Below, piece by piece: positions 7,094 to 13,132 of a stretch of 13,132 nt of DNA (position 1 is the first letter of the stretch; every line of letters begins with the position of its first letter). The DNA comes from Methanobacterium sp. Its GTDB lineage: Archaea; Methanobacteriota; Methanobacteria; Methanobacteriales; Methanobacteriaceae. The position numbers and the translations under genes are program-made. Below the pieces are notes generated by a model. That model was not told where the DNA came from. It searched no databases and saw nothing but the letters and a program-made list of their open reading frames with translations. Location of the stretch: NCBI GenBank assembly GCA_003162115.1, contig PMMV01000099.1, forward strand, positions 1,211-14,342, given 5' to 3'.

Positions 7094-7423
7094 ATTCAAA
7101 AGTTGATAGGATTCCTGAGTTGTAGATATTTACAGGGTTAATCCATTCGTATAAGATCAATCTCTATATTACGAAATGAATGGTAATATTTCAAAGAATA
7201 TTCTATTATGGTAAAATATATTTACTCAAAAGAAGGTAAGATATAATGATTTATATAAGAAGATTAAATAAATAAAATCTTAATTTTTCTCAAATATGGT
7301 AATAACTAAACAATTATTTATGAAATATCCTTATAAGATAGAGTAGATAAAATATTGGTTAGATAAAATTGTAGAAAAAATTCTGAATAAAGCAAATTTT
7401 GTATCATTATTTGAGGTGTTCAA
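7094..7423 (+). other. AT-rich intergenic region before the flavodoxin-like gene
   Basis: No ORF of note. An imperfect inverted repeat spans 7143-7183: CCATTC (7143-7148) with GAATGG (7178-7183), and TTCGTA (7146-7151) with TACGAA (7170-7175), so the two arms differ by a short insertion. CTTATAAG near 7330-7338 is a possible TATA box for the operon, with a leader of about 65 bases. Otherwise I see only AT-rich sequence. Confidence 0.35.
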
Positions 7424-7927
7424 ATGAAAACTGTAATTTTTTATTACTCCCGCACCAGAAAAACTGCCAAAGTGGCTAAAACATTAGCAGAGGAAATTAA
7501 GGTAGATTCCATTGAAATTGTGGATCTTAAAGATAGGATGGGAGTTATAAATTATTTAACATCAACAATTGATGCTTTAAGAGAAAATAAAACTACAATC
7601 AAACCGAACGAGTTTGATCTAACCGAATATGGTTTAGTTTATATTGGTACACCTACATGGGCTGCGAAACCCGCACCTGCTATAATAACCATGATAGATA
7701 TGTGCGATCTAAGAGGTAAAGACGTAATCCCCTTCACCACCATGGGAAGTAGCGGAAGCGAAAAGGTAATTGAAAGGATGAAAGAGAAAATTGAAGCAAG
7801 GGGTGGAAGAACGGTTAACTCCTTAGCAGTCAAAACCGGTGGACTTGAAATGGATAATATTTACACAGAAACCAAGAGGATCCTAGAGGAGATGGATCCA
7901 GAGATTTACGGGATTCAAGAAAAATAG
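7424..7927 (+). CDS. Flavodoxin-like protein
   Basis: A 167-residue alpha/beta protein of the flavodoxin family, expected to bind FMN and carry electrons in the cytoplasm. The opening strand and phosphate loop are [15 protein letters not shown] (4-18), where the usual S/T-x-T-G-x-T loop is modified: the glycine position is Arg/Lys-rich (SRTRKT). The second flavin loop is [15 protein letters not shown] (73-87), and a third loop [16 protein letters not shown] (104-119) matches the family's TxGxSG segment. These features suit the flavodoxin_4/NAD(P)H-oxidoreductase-like branch rather than a classic short-chain flavodoxin. GAGGTG (7413-7418) gives the start. Its stop lies 18 bases before secF, so it is probably cotranscribed with secF and secD, though a shared role is not obvious. 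Redox partner unknown. Confidence 0.88.
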   Translation: MKTVIFYYSRTRKTAKVAKTLAEEIKVDSIEIVDLKDRMGVINYLTSTIDALRENKTTIKPNEFDLTEYGLVYIGTPTWAAKPAPAIITMIDMCDLRGKDVIPFTTMGSSGSEKVIERMKEKIEARGGRTVNSLAVKTGGLEMDNIYTETKRILEEMDPEIYGIQEK

Positions 7928-7945
7928 TAGTAATCTGGTGATTCA

Positions 7946-8797
7946 ATGTCAATGATAGACAAAATTTTAGACTCTTACAAACCATTAATTATAATCCCGG
8001 TGATTATAACTTTAATTGCAATTGGGATAGTCCTTAGTGGAGGTCTGCAAGAGGGAATAGACCTTAAAGGTGGATCGATTGCAGTATTACAGCTGGAACA
8101 ACCAGTCACCAATGATCAGTTGGCGACCATGATTCAAAACTCCACAGGGGTGCAGGCAAATTTAATAACAGTCACTACAACCGGTACAAATCAATCAACT
8201 GTAGAAATTGCAGGGAGTGCAGCTGATGTGGTAGCTGTATCGAATGCGCTTAATGATACTGCCACGATACAAAGTTATACATCGGTAGGTCCGCTTTTAA
8301 GTAAACAATCGCTGAACCAAGTTTATTATGCACTTGCATTTGCATTCATTTTCATGTCCATAACTGTATTTATAATATTCAGAAATTTCGTGCCTTCAAT
8401 GGCTGTTATACTCGCTGCATTTTGTGATATAATAATTGCAATCGGAGGAATGTCTATATTTGGAATTCCCCTATCACTTGCATCTGTTGGTGCTCTGTTG
8501 ATGTTGATTGGATACAGTGTGGATACTGACATACTTCTAACAACAAGGGTTCTAAAGAGAAGGGAAGGAACCATAAATGAAAGAGCCAAAGATGCTATGA
8601 AAACTGGATTCACCATGGCAGCAGCTGCAATAGGATCCATGATGGCACTTTACCTTGTAGTGAAATTCTTAATGCCATATGCCCAGGTTCTGGATCAAAT
8701 TGCTGCTGTACTTATAATCGGACTGATAGCTGATGTACTTGCAACGTGGCTCATGAACCTTGGAATACTTAGATGGTACATGGAGGGTCACAGATGA
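7946..8797 (+). CDS. secF: SecF, archaeal protein-export membrane protein
   Basis: SecF pairs with SecD beside the SecYE channel and assists late steps of protein export; archaea lack SecA, so its exact role there is unsettled. At 283 residues it shows the expected layout: a first membrane helix (about 13-31), the EGIDLKGGS motif (36-44), an external domain (about 45-118), then a bundle of five helices starting near 124. The conserved [17 protein letters not shown] (187-203) of the fourth helix region is intact. Ribosome site GGTGAT (7937-7942) overlaps the expected distance to the ATG at 7946; an in-frame ATG at 7952 is a second option. The last four bases overlap secD (ATGA), indicating translational coupling. 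Confidence 0.96.
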   Translation: MSMIDKILDSYKPLIIIPVIITLIAIGIVLSGGLQEGIDLKGGSIAVLQLEQPVTNDQLATMIQNSTGVQANLITVTTTGTNQSTVEIAGSAADVVAVSNALNDTATIQSYTSVGPLLSKQSLNQVYYALAFAFIFMSITVFIIFRNFVPSMAVILAAFCDIIIAIGGMSIFGIPLSLASVGALLMLIGYSVDTDILLTTRVLKRREGTINERAKDAMKTGFTMAAAAIGSMMALYLVVKFLMPYAQVLDQIAAVLIIGLIADVLATWLMNLGILRWYMEGHR

Positions 8798-10113
8798 ACT
8801 TCATGGAATTTTTAAAAGATTATAGGGTTATCCTTCTAATAGTCTTGTTAATCGGAAGTATTGGTGCAATATCTGTATTAGGAATTCAACAAGGTCTTGA
8901 TCTTAAGGGAGGATCACTTATTCAGATCCATCTTGCACAGCCAGTTGACACAGACACCATGAACAAAGTTACCAATGTTCTTGATAAACGTTTAAACGCC
9001 TTTGGTGTAACGGATGTACAAGTACGTCCAAGTGGAAATCAAGATGTTATTGTAGAAATAGCTGGTGTTCAACCTCAAGATGTTGCTAAAGTTGTTGGAA
9101 CACCGGGTAAGTTTGTGGCCACGATAGATAACCAGACAGCATTAGTTGGAACCGACATTGTAAATGTTAAACCATATCAGGTAACTGGAAATCAATGGGT
9201 TGTCCCTTTCACAGTAACAGTTCAAGGTGCTACCAATTTTGCAAAGCTTGCTGATGGTAAAGCAGGAACACCTGTACAGATGTATTTAGATGATAATCTG
9301 GTTTCATCACCAGAAATTGGTGCTGATTTAGCTAATGGTGTTCCATCTACAGATGTCCAGGTAAGTGGAACAGAACAGTCAGCAGCAGCTGCCCAGGCAC
9401 AAGCCAAATCAATTCAAGTTGTTCTAGAGTCAGGAGCCCTTCCTGTATCGGTTTCCATTGTTGGGATACAATCTGTTTCAGCTGACCTCGGAAGCCAGTT
9501 TAAAACCGGAGCACTCATTGCAGGATTCCTTGCACTTCTGGTTATAGCAATTATAGTTTTCATTAGATACCGAACTCCATTGCTGGTAATTCCAATTATA
9601 ATAACAAGTTTATCCGAACTTGTACTCATTCTTGGAGTTGCATCGGTTACACATTGGAACATAGATCTTGCAGCAATTGCAGGTATAATTGCGGCCATAG
9701 GAACCGGTGTAGACGATCAGATCATAATTACAGATGAAGTTCTGAAAAAGGGCATTGAAACTAAAAGAACAATAACTGCTCTTAAGTTCAAAATTAATAA
9801 CGCCTTCTTCATCATATATGCTTCTGCTGCAACTCTAATAGCTGCTATGCTACCATTAGCCTACGTTGGGTTTTCAAGGGGTGCCACAGGAATTGGTTTG
9901 TTATCTGGATTTGCTTTCACCACCGTTGTAGGTGTTTTAATTGGAATATTCATAACCCGGCCTGTTTACGCTAAGTTCATTGTACTTTTACTCGGAAAAG
10001 ATAAAAAAGAGGATAAAAAAGATAAAGAAACAGTTAGGGGACGTAATAAATCAGTACAAGGTAAAAAGAGTAAGAAAGGGAAAAAAAGTAAAGGTAAGAA
10101 GGGTAGAAAGTAA
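8794..10113 (+). CDS. secD: SecD, archaeal protein-export membrane protein, with Lys-rich C-terminal tail
   Basis: Partner of SecF in export. The 439-residue product has a first membrane helix (about 11-30), GLDLKGGS (34-41), a large external domain (about 42-235), five further helices from about 238 to 400, and the conserved [16 protein letters not shown] (300-315) with two Asp in the membrane. I chose the ATG at 8794, in the ATGA overlap with the secF stop, because GGAGGGT (8782-8788) lies just before it; an in-frame ATG at 8773 would precede that ribosome site. After the last helix a cytoplasmic tail (401-439) holds about 17 Lys and 3 Arg against 5 acidic residues. Such a tail is unusual among the SecD proteins I know. 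A poly-T run follows the gene. Confidence 0.96.
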   Translation: MNFMEFLKDYRVILLIVLLIGSIGAISVLGIQQGLDLKGGSLIQIHLAQPVDTDTMNKVTNVLDKRLNAFGVTDVQVRPSGNQDVIVEIAGVQPQDVAKVVGTPGKFVATIDNQTALVGTDIVNVKPYQVTGNQWVVPFTVTVQGATNFAKLADGKAGTPVQMYLDDNLVSSPEIGADLANGVPSTDVQVSGTEQSAAAAQAQAKSIQVVLESGALPVSVSIVGIQSVSADLGSQFKTGALIAGFLALLVIAIIVFIRYRTPLLVIPIIITSLSELVLILGVASVTHWNIDLAAIAGIIAAIGTGVDDQIIITDEVLKKGIETKRTITALKFKINNAFFIIYASAATLIAAMLPLAYVGFSRGATGIGLLSGFAFTTVVGVLIGIFITRPVYAKFIVLLLGKDKKEDKKDKETVRGRNKSVQGKKSKKGKKSKGKKGRK

Positions 10114-10133
10114 ATATTTTATCAAACTCTTTA

Positions 10134-10168
10134 TTTTTTTTTTAAATCAGTTTTAAGGGGTTTTTTTT
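10134..10168 (+). terminator. Double poly-T terminator after secD
   Basis: T10 (10134-10143) starts about 20 bases after the secD stop; GGGG followed by T8 (10157-10168) comes shortly after. Consecutive U-rich runs are typical for archaeal transcription ends, and close the flavodoxin-secF-secD operon. Confidence 0.6.
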
Positions 10169-10404
10169 CATCAATTTTTCAACTAAATTAATCAATTAAA
10201 TCTACAGATTGAAACCATATTCTTGATAATATCCATTTAGTCCATAGCACCTTCTTTTAACATTATTATATAAATTCACCTCTGAATCTTGATAAATTTT
10301 GAACCAATAACCAATTAATTATTAAATTAATTATAATAACATTTCCCAAATTTAAAAACTTTAAATTGTATTGATACTCCGAATCCCGGTAGATTATTTA
10401 TATT

Positions 10405-10439
10405 AAACTGTTATGGATGATTAGAAATTAAAACAGTTT
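10405..10439 (+). repeat. Inverted repeat upstream of pyrI
   Basis: AAACTGTT (10405-10412) and AACAGTTT (10432-10439) are exact inverted copies with a 19-base spacer. They lie about 33 bases before the TATA-like box of pyrI, a position suited to a regulator binding as a dimer. Not seen elsewhere in the window. Confidence 0.3.
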
Positions 10440-10471
10440 GATATAAAATATTTTATTATAGTTAGGTAAGT

Positions 10472-10481
10472 CTTATATTTA
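10472..10481 (+). promoter_or_regulatory. TATA-like box upstream of pyrI
   Basis: CTTATATTTA lies about 70 bases before the pyrI ATG; a start site about 25 bases downstream would give a leader of about 45 bases. Inference only. Confidence 0.35.
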
Positions 10482-10548
10482 ATAAAATGAATATCATAAT
10501 TAATTATCTCAAGTAAAGAATAAAAAAAATTAAAAATAAGGGAAATCC

Positions 10549-11016
10549 ATGAAAACTCCTAGGGAACTGAAGGTCAAACCAATTAGAAATGGGACAGTTA
10601 TAGATCATATTACTGCCAACAAAGCATTAAATGTTCTTAAAATATTAGGACTACCCAGCAAAGAAGCTGCTGTCACAATTGCAATGAATGTGAAGTCCTC
10701 TCAGATGGGGGCCAAGGATATTGTCAAAATTGAGGGAAGAGAACTTAAATCACGTGAAGTAGATAAAATAGCCCTCATTGCTCCAAATGCAACCATAAAC
10801 ATAGTAAGAGAATATGAAATAGTTGAAAAGGGCAAGGTTACACTTTTAAATAATGTAAGGGGAATTCTTATTTGTCCCAACCCAAACTGTATCACTAATA
10901 CCAACGAACCAGTTAAAACCAAATTTCATGTAATTGATACAAACCCTCTGATGCTTCGATGTTATTACTGCGAACGTATCATGAACAACGAAGACATTGA
11001 AGCTCAATTCAAATAA
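10549..11016 (+). CDS. pyrI: PyrI, aspartate carbamoyltransferase regulatory chain
   Basis: The non-catalytic chain of aspartate transcarbamoylase, which binds nucleotides (CTP/ATP) and transmits allosteric control of the first committed step of pyrimidine synthesis. The 155-residue length fits the family (E. coli 153). The N-terminal nucleotide-binding domain shows [13 protein letters not shown] (9-21) and [10 protein letters not shown] (26-35). The C-terminal zinc domain has four cysteines, Cys109, Cys114, Cys138 and Cys141 (CPNPNC and CYYC), the same positions as recalled for E. coli PyrI. The catalytic pyrB is not adjacent in this window, so the genes are split. Ribosome site AAGGGA is modest. 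The gene may share a transcript with the YjbQ-family gene 51 bases downstream. Confidence 0.96.
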   Translation: MKTPRELKVKPIRNGTVIDHITANKALNVLKILGLPSKEAAVTIAMNVKSSQMGAKDIVKIEGRELKSREVDKIALIAPNATINIVREYEIVEKGKVTLLNNVRGILICPNPNCITNTNEPVKTKFHVIDTNPLMLRCYYCERIMNNEDIEAQFK

Positions 11017-11019
11017 TTA

Positions 11020-11059
11020 TAGATTAAATTTAATCTACATTATTAAATTTAAAATAATG
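11020..11059 (+). repeat. Perfect 18-bp palindrome plus adjoining inverted repeat between pyrI and the YjbQ gene
   Basis: TAGATTAAATTTAATCTA (11020-11037) is a perfect palindrome with no spacer. It is followed directly by CATTATT (11038-11044) inverted as AATAATG (11053-11059) around 8 bases. Together they fill most of the 51-base gap. They could be an operator, an RNA element at the pyrI 3' end, or a processing site. Confidence 0.55.
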
Positions 11060-11067
11060 TTTTAGCG

Positions 11068-11472
11068 ATGATTAGAGAAGTATTTGATTTAAAAACAGAT
11101 GAAAGAATTGAAATCCATGATATAACCCAGGAAATACAGTTAATTGTGGGACAAAGCAGTTGTAAAAATGGTTTGGTAAATATTTACAGCAGACATTCAA
11201 CATCGGGTATCGTAATAAATGAGAATGAAAAAGGACTTTTAAAAGATTTCCAAGACGCCCTTGAAAACATAGTACCCCCTAATAAAAATTATAATCATAA
11301 CAGAATAGACAATAATGCAGATTCCCATATAAGATCCTTTTTAATAGGTAACACTGTTACAATCCCATTGTACGATGGAAAACTAGACCTTGGAACCTGG
11401 CAGAGTATATTCTTTGTTGAACTCGACGGACCAAGGCGTAGAAAGGTAACTGTCACGGTTACAGGGGATTAA
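11068..11472 (+). CDS. YjbQ/UPF0047 family protein
   Basis: A 134-residue single-domain protein of the YjbQ (UPF0047) family, widespread in bacteria and archaea; some bacterial members show weak thiamine-phosphate synthase activity, and the true role is unsettled. Seen: SRHSTSGIVINENE (41-54), with the conserved His43 and the NE pair; NADSHIRSFLIG (83-94), with His87; and LGTWQSIFFVELDGPR (108-123), the family's GTWQxIxxxExDGPR signature. The conserved histidines and acidic residues form a pocket thought to bind a metal or phosphate. No Shine-Dalgarno site is visible before the ATG; TATTAAATTT (11041-11050) is about 22 bases upstream, so a leaderless mRNA is possible, as is coupling to pyrI. 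It converges with pheT. Confidence 0.93.
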   Translation: MIREVFDLKTDERIEIHDITQEIQLIVGQSSCKNGLVNIYSRHSTSGIVINENEKGLLKDFQDALENIVPPNKNYNHNRIDNNADSHIRSFLIGNTVTIPLYDGKLDLGTWQSIFFVELDGPRRRKVTVTVTGD

Positions 11473-11479
11473 TTACGAT

Positions 11480-11506
11480 CTTTTAATTAAAAATAGTTTA
11501 AAAAAA
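11480..11506. terminator. Convergent T/A-rich terminator region between the YjbQ gene and pheT
   Basis: For the minus strand, A7 (11500-11506) and A5 (11489-11493) read as T runs 20-40 bases past the pheT stop. For the plus strand only a short T run (11481-11484) follows the YjbQ gene. The 55-base gap thus probably ends both transcripts. Confidence 0.4.
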
Positions 11507-11527
11507 TAGTTTTAGTTAATATTTATT

Positions 11528-13132
11528 TTAACCATTAAATTCTATTTCAAATGCCACTATAGGATATTCAAGTTCAAAGTTGGTTATAACCTCAGGGTTA
11601 AGCTCCCCAAAAAATCCTTTAACAGAACCCATACTAATATCATCATTTCCTTCTTCATCTGTAGATACTCCCTTAAAAGTTGCACACCTACCCTTTATAA
11701 ATGAAGGATGGTCAATGGGTTCAAGTATCATTTTAAGTCCTATATTTGAAACAAATGAATCTGTTATAGATTTTATTTCCGTGAAGTTTGCATTAGAATG
11801 AGTAACTGCACAAGCAATTTTTTTAATTATTTTAGTCCCTGTTTCAGTATCCGAATCAATGTAGGCTACATCTCCCACTTCAAATATTTTCTGTGGAAGT
11901 TCTTCGTGTTTGTTGTCCTCTAAAAATTCCATCAAACCGTTCATGAGACTTTTCCTTATCATGGTACGATCCTGGGATATCGGTTGAGCAACCATAACAT
12001 GTTCATCTTCGTCTAATTTCATATTAGCATAGTGCTGGCTTTCACTGGTGAGCATGAGGCTCATTACCTCATAAAAGCCCATACCTATCATTATTTCCCT
12101 CACTCTGTTTTCAAAGGTCCTTGCAATATCTGGATATGCAACAGTTGCAACTTGTGGAAGTTTTGCTACGATCTTTCTGAAACAGTAGCCTATTGCAATG
12201 TTCTCGATAATATCAACCTCATGTAAAATATCAATCCTGTAAGCAGGAACAAGAACAGCAATATTATCATCTGCTTCTGCCTCTGCTCCTAGTCTCACCC
12301 TATGTAGCATATCAACAACATCATCTGCTGAAAGATCAATGCCCAGAATACTCCTAGCATTTAACAAATTAACATACATCTTTTTAGGTGTGAGATCCGG
12401 GGTTTCAACTGTTCTATCTTGATAGATAATTTCCATGGTCTTGATACTGCCCCCTGATTCAGCAAAGGAACAGGCAATTATGTTAAGTGCAAAGTTAACA
12501 GCCCTTTCATCAGTACCAGTCACATCAATCAAAATATTTACAGTATTTTCAGTAAGCTTTGTAAGTTCACCATTTATTATAGGAGGCATAGAAAGCACAT
12601 TATCATCAGAATCTGTTATTAAAGGATATTTATCGAATTTATCCATGAGATGAGCGTATTTCTTTCCTTTCTTATGATACTCTAGAATTTCATGCAGGTT
12701 CATCTTCTCTACAGTTTCGAGGGGAACAAATGAAAATTTATCTGGTTCAGCTGCCCTGTATGTAAATGGCGGCTTTAAAACGTCCAAGTTATGGATTCCA
12801 ATTGCAACCTTCTTTCTGTCACGACCTAAGACCCAGTGCAGATCTTCTTGAAAATCCATAAGTCCCTTTAATTTATTTTCATCTAACGAAATTCCCTCGA
12901 CTATACAGCAAGCTGTGTATGGCCTTATATCCCTTAGTTCAGGGTTCACAGTTATGCTCACACCAGATTTGGATAAACTGTAATTTGGCAGTCCCTTTTC
13001 AATACCAAGGAATCCATTAACAGTCCTAGTAATCCCTTCTACACTGAAGTAATCTGGTCTGTTTGGGAAGAACTCGACCTTGATCATTTCATCGTCATAA
13101 TGTTCTATATCACTTCCGATCATTGGAAGCAT
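11528..13132 (-). CDS. pheT: PheT, phenylalanyl-tRNA synthetase beta chain (5' end beyond window)
   Basis: The beta chain of the alpha2-beta2 enzyme that charges tRNA-Phe. The visible 534 residues lack the bacterial N-terminal tRNA-binding (EMAP/OB) domain, marking the archaeal/eukaryotic short type. Seen: LPMIGSDIE and [20 protein letters not shown] (21-40), an early family signature; the B3/4 editing-domain region (about 75-245); the B5 DNA-binding-like domain (about 251-320, with [23 protein letters not shown]); and the catalytic-core-like domain with [24 protein letters not shown] and FEVGDV, ending in VAFEIEFNG. The frame stays open to the right edge, and the family normally starts about 25 residues earlier, so the Met at 13132 is probably internal. 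It runs convergently to the YjbQ gene. Confidence 0.97.
   Translation of the reverse strand: MLPMIGSDIEHYDDEMIKVEFFPNRPDYFSVEGITRTVNGFLGIEKGLPNYSLSKSGVSITVNPELRDIRPYTACCIVEGISLDENKLKGLMDFQEDLHWVLGRDRKKVAIGIHNLDVLKPPFTYRAAEPDKFSFVPLETVEKMNLHEILEYHKKGKKYAHLMDKFDKYPLITDSDDNVLSMPPIINGELTKLTENTVNILIDVTGTDERAVNFALNIIACSFAESGGSIKTMEIIYQDRTVETPDLTPKKMYVNLLNARSILGIDLSADDVVDMLHRVRLGAEAEADDNIAVLVPAYRIDILHEVDIIENIAIGYCFRKIVAKLPQVATVAYPDIARTFENRVREIMIGMGFYEVMSLMLTSESQHYANMKLDEDEHVMVAQPISQDRTMIRKSLMNGLMEFLEDNKHEELPQKIFEVGDVAYIDSDTETGTKIIKKIACAVTHSNANFTEIKSITDSFVSNIGLKMILEPIDHPSFIKGRCATFKGVSTDEEGNDDISMGSVKGFFGELNPEVITNFELEYPIVAFEIEFNG

Larger units (their letters stand above)
10169..10548 (+). other. AT-rich intergenic region and probable control region of pyrI
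   Basis: No gene seen. A small GC-rich spot (GAATCCCGGT, 10381-10390) stands out. Further on is a perfect 8-bp inverted repeat (10405-10412 and 10432-10439), then a TATA-like box (10472-10481). Ribosome site AAGGGA (about 10538-10543) precedes pyrI. The rest is AT-rich without visible structure. Confidence 0.4.

Noticed and set aside
8773..8793. Earlier in-frame ATG for secD
   Set aside because: The GGAGGGT ribosome site lies after it and directly before the ATG at 8794, which forms a standard ATGA overlap with the secF stop.
12032..12653. Plus-strand ORFs opposite pheT
   Set aside because: They are antisense shadows of conserved PheT coding sequence with no ribosome site or family motif.
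1..13132. tRNA, rRNA, insertion sequence, integrase or attachment site
   Set aside because: All gaps were read on both strands; no cloverleaf-like sequence, transposase motif, terminal inverted repeats of IS type or target duplications were seen.

Overview
The window looks like chromosomal DNA of a methanogenic archaeon, most likely a mesophilic Methanobacteriales member close to Methanobacterium. Supporting signs are AT-rich DNA with very AT-rich gaps, strong Shine-Dalgarno sites of the GGAGG/GGTGA type, TATA-like boxes, poly-T terminators, archaeal SecD and SecF in the order secF-secD, a separate PyrI regulatory chain, and an archaeal/eukaryotic-type PheT. No mobile element, CRISPR array, tRNA or rRNA was seen.

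Layout. (1) 6-2074: a tightly coupled pair of unnamed genes, then a small membrane-anchored Thr/Ser/Asn-rich protein. The pair is a small protein built from two copies of a ~60-residue unit and a 402-residue membrane protein with two tandem palm (nucleotide cyclase/GGDEF/GTP cyclohydrolase III-like) domains, only the second of which keeps a GGDD motif. (2) 2156-4343: argJ and argB. (3) 4550-5257: a membrane-anchored DUF4012-like extracellular protein. (4) 5258-6039: a 782-base gap with a local GC-rich island, small inverted repeats and a possible 35-codon minus-strand ORF. (5) 6040-7050: argC. (6) 7424-10113: a flavodoxin-like gene, secF and secD, very probably one transcript. (7) 10549-11472: pyrI and a YjbQ/UPF0047 gene, separated by a perfect 18-bp palindrome and a second inverted repeat. 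(8) 11528-13132: the 3' portion of pheT on the minus strand, converging on the YjbQ gene and running off the right edge.

Function. ArgJ, ArgB and ArgC are the acetyl-cycle enzymes from glutamate to N-acetylglutamate semialdehyde and back to ornithine; all three are here but with separate regulatory regions. PyrI is the regulatory chain of aspartate transcarbamoylase; its catalytic partner pyrB is not in the window. SecF and SecD assist protein export at the membrane. Most genes are housekeeping.

The best candidate for something poorly described is the 6-1664 pair. The larger protein has a degenerate first palm and an intact GGDD second palm fixed to the membrane by a C-terminal hairpin of two helices, suggesting a membrane-bound nucleotide cyclase, polymerase or hydrolase that acts with its small repeat-protein neighbour. 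This is inference from motif reading and needs structural comparison and biochemistry.
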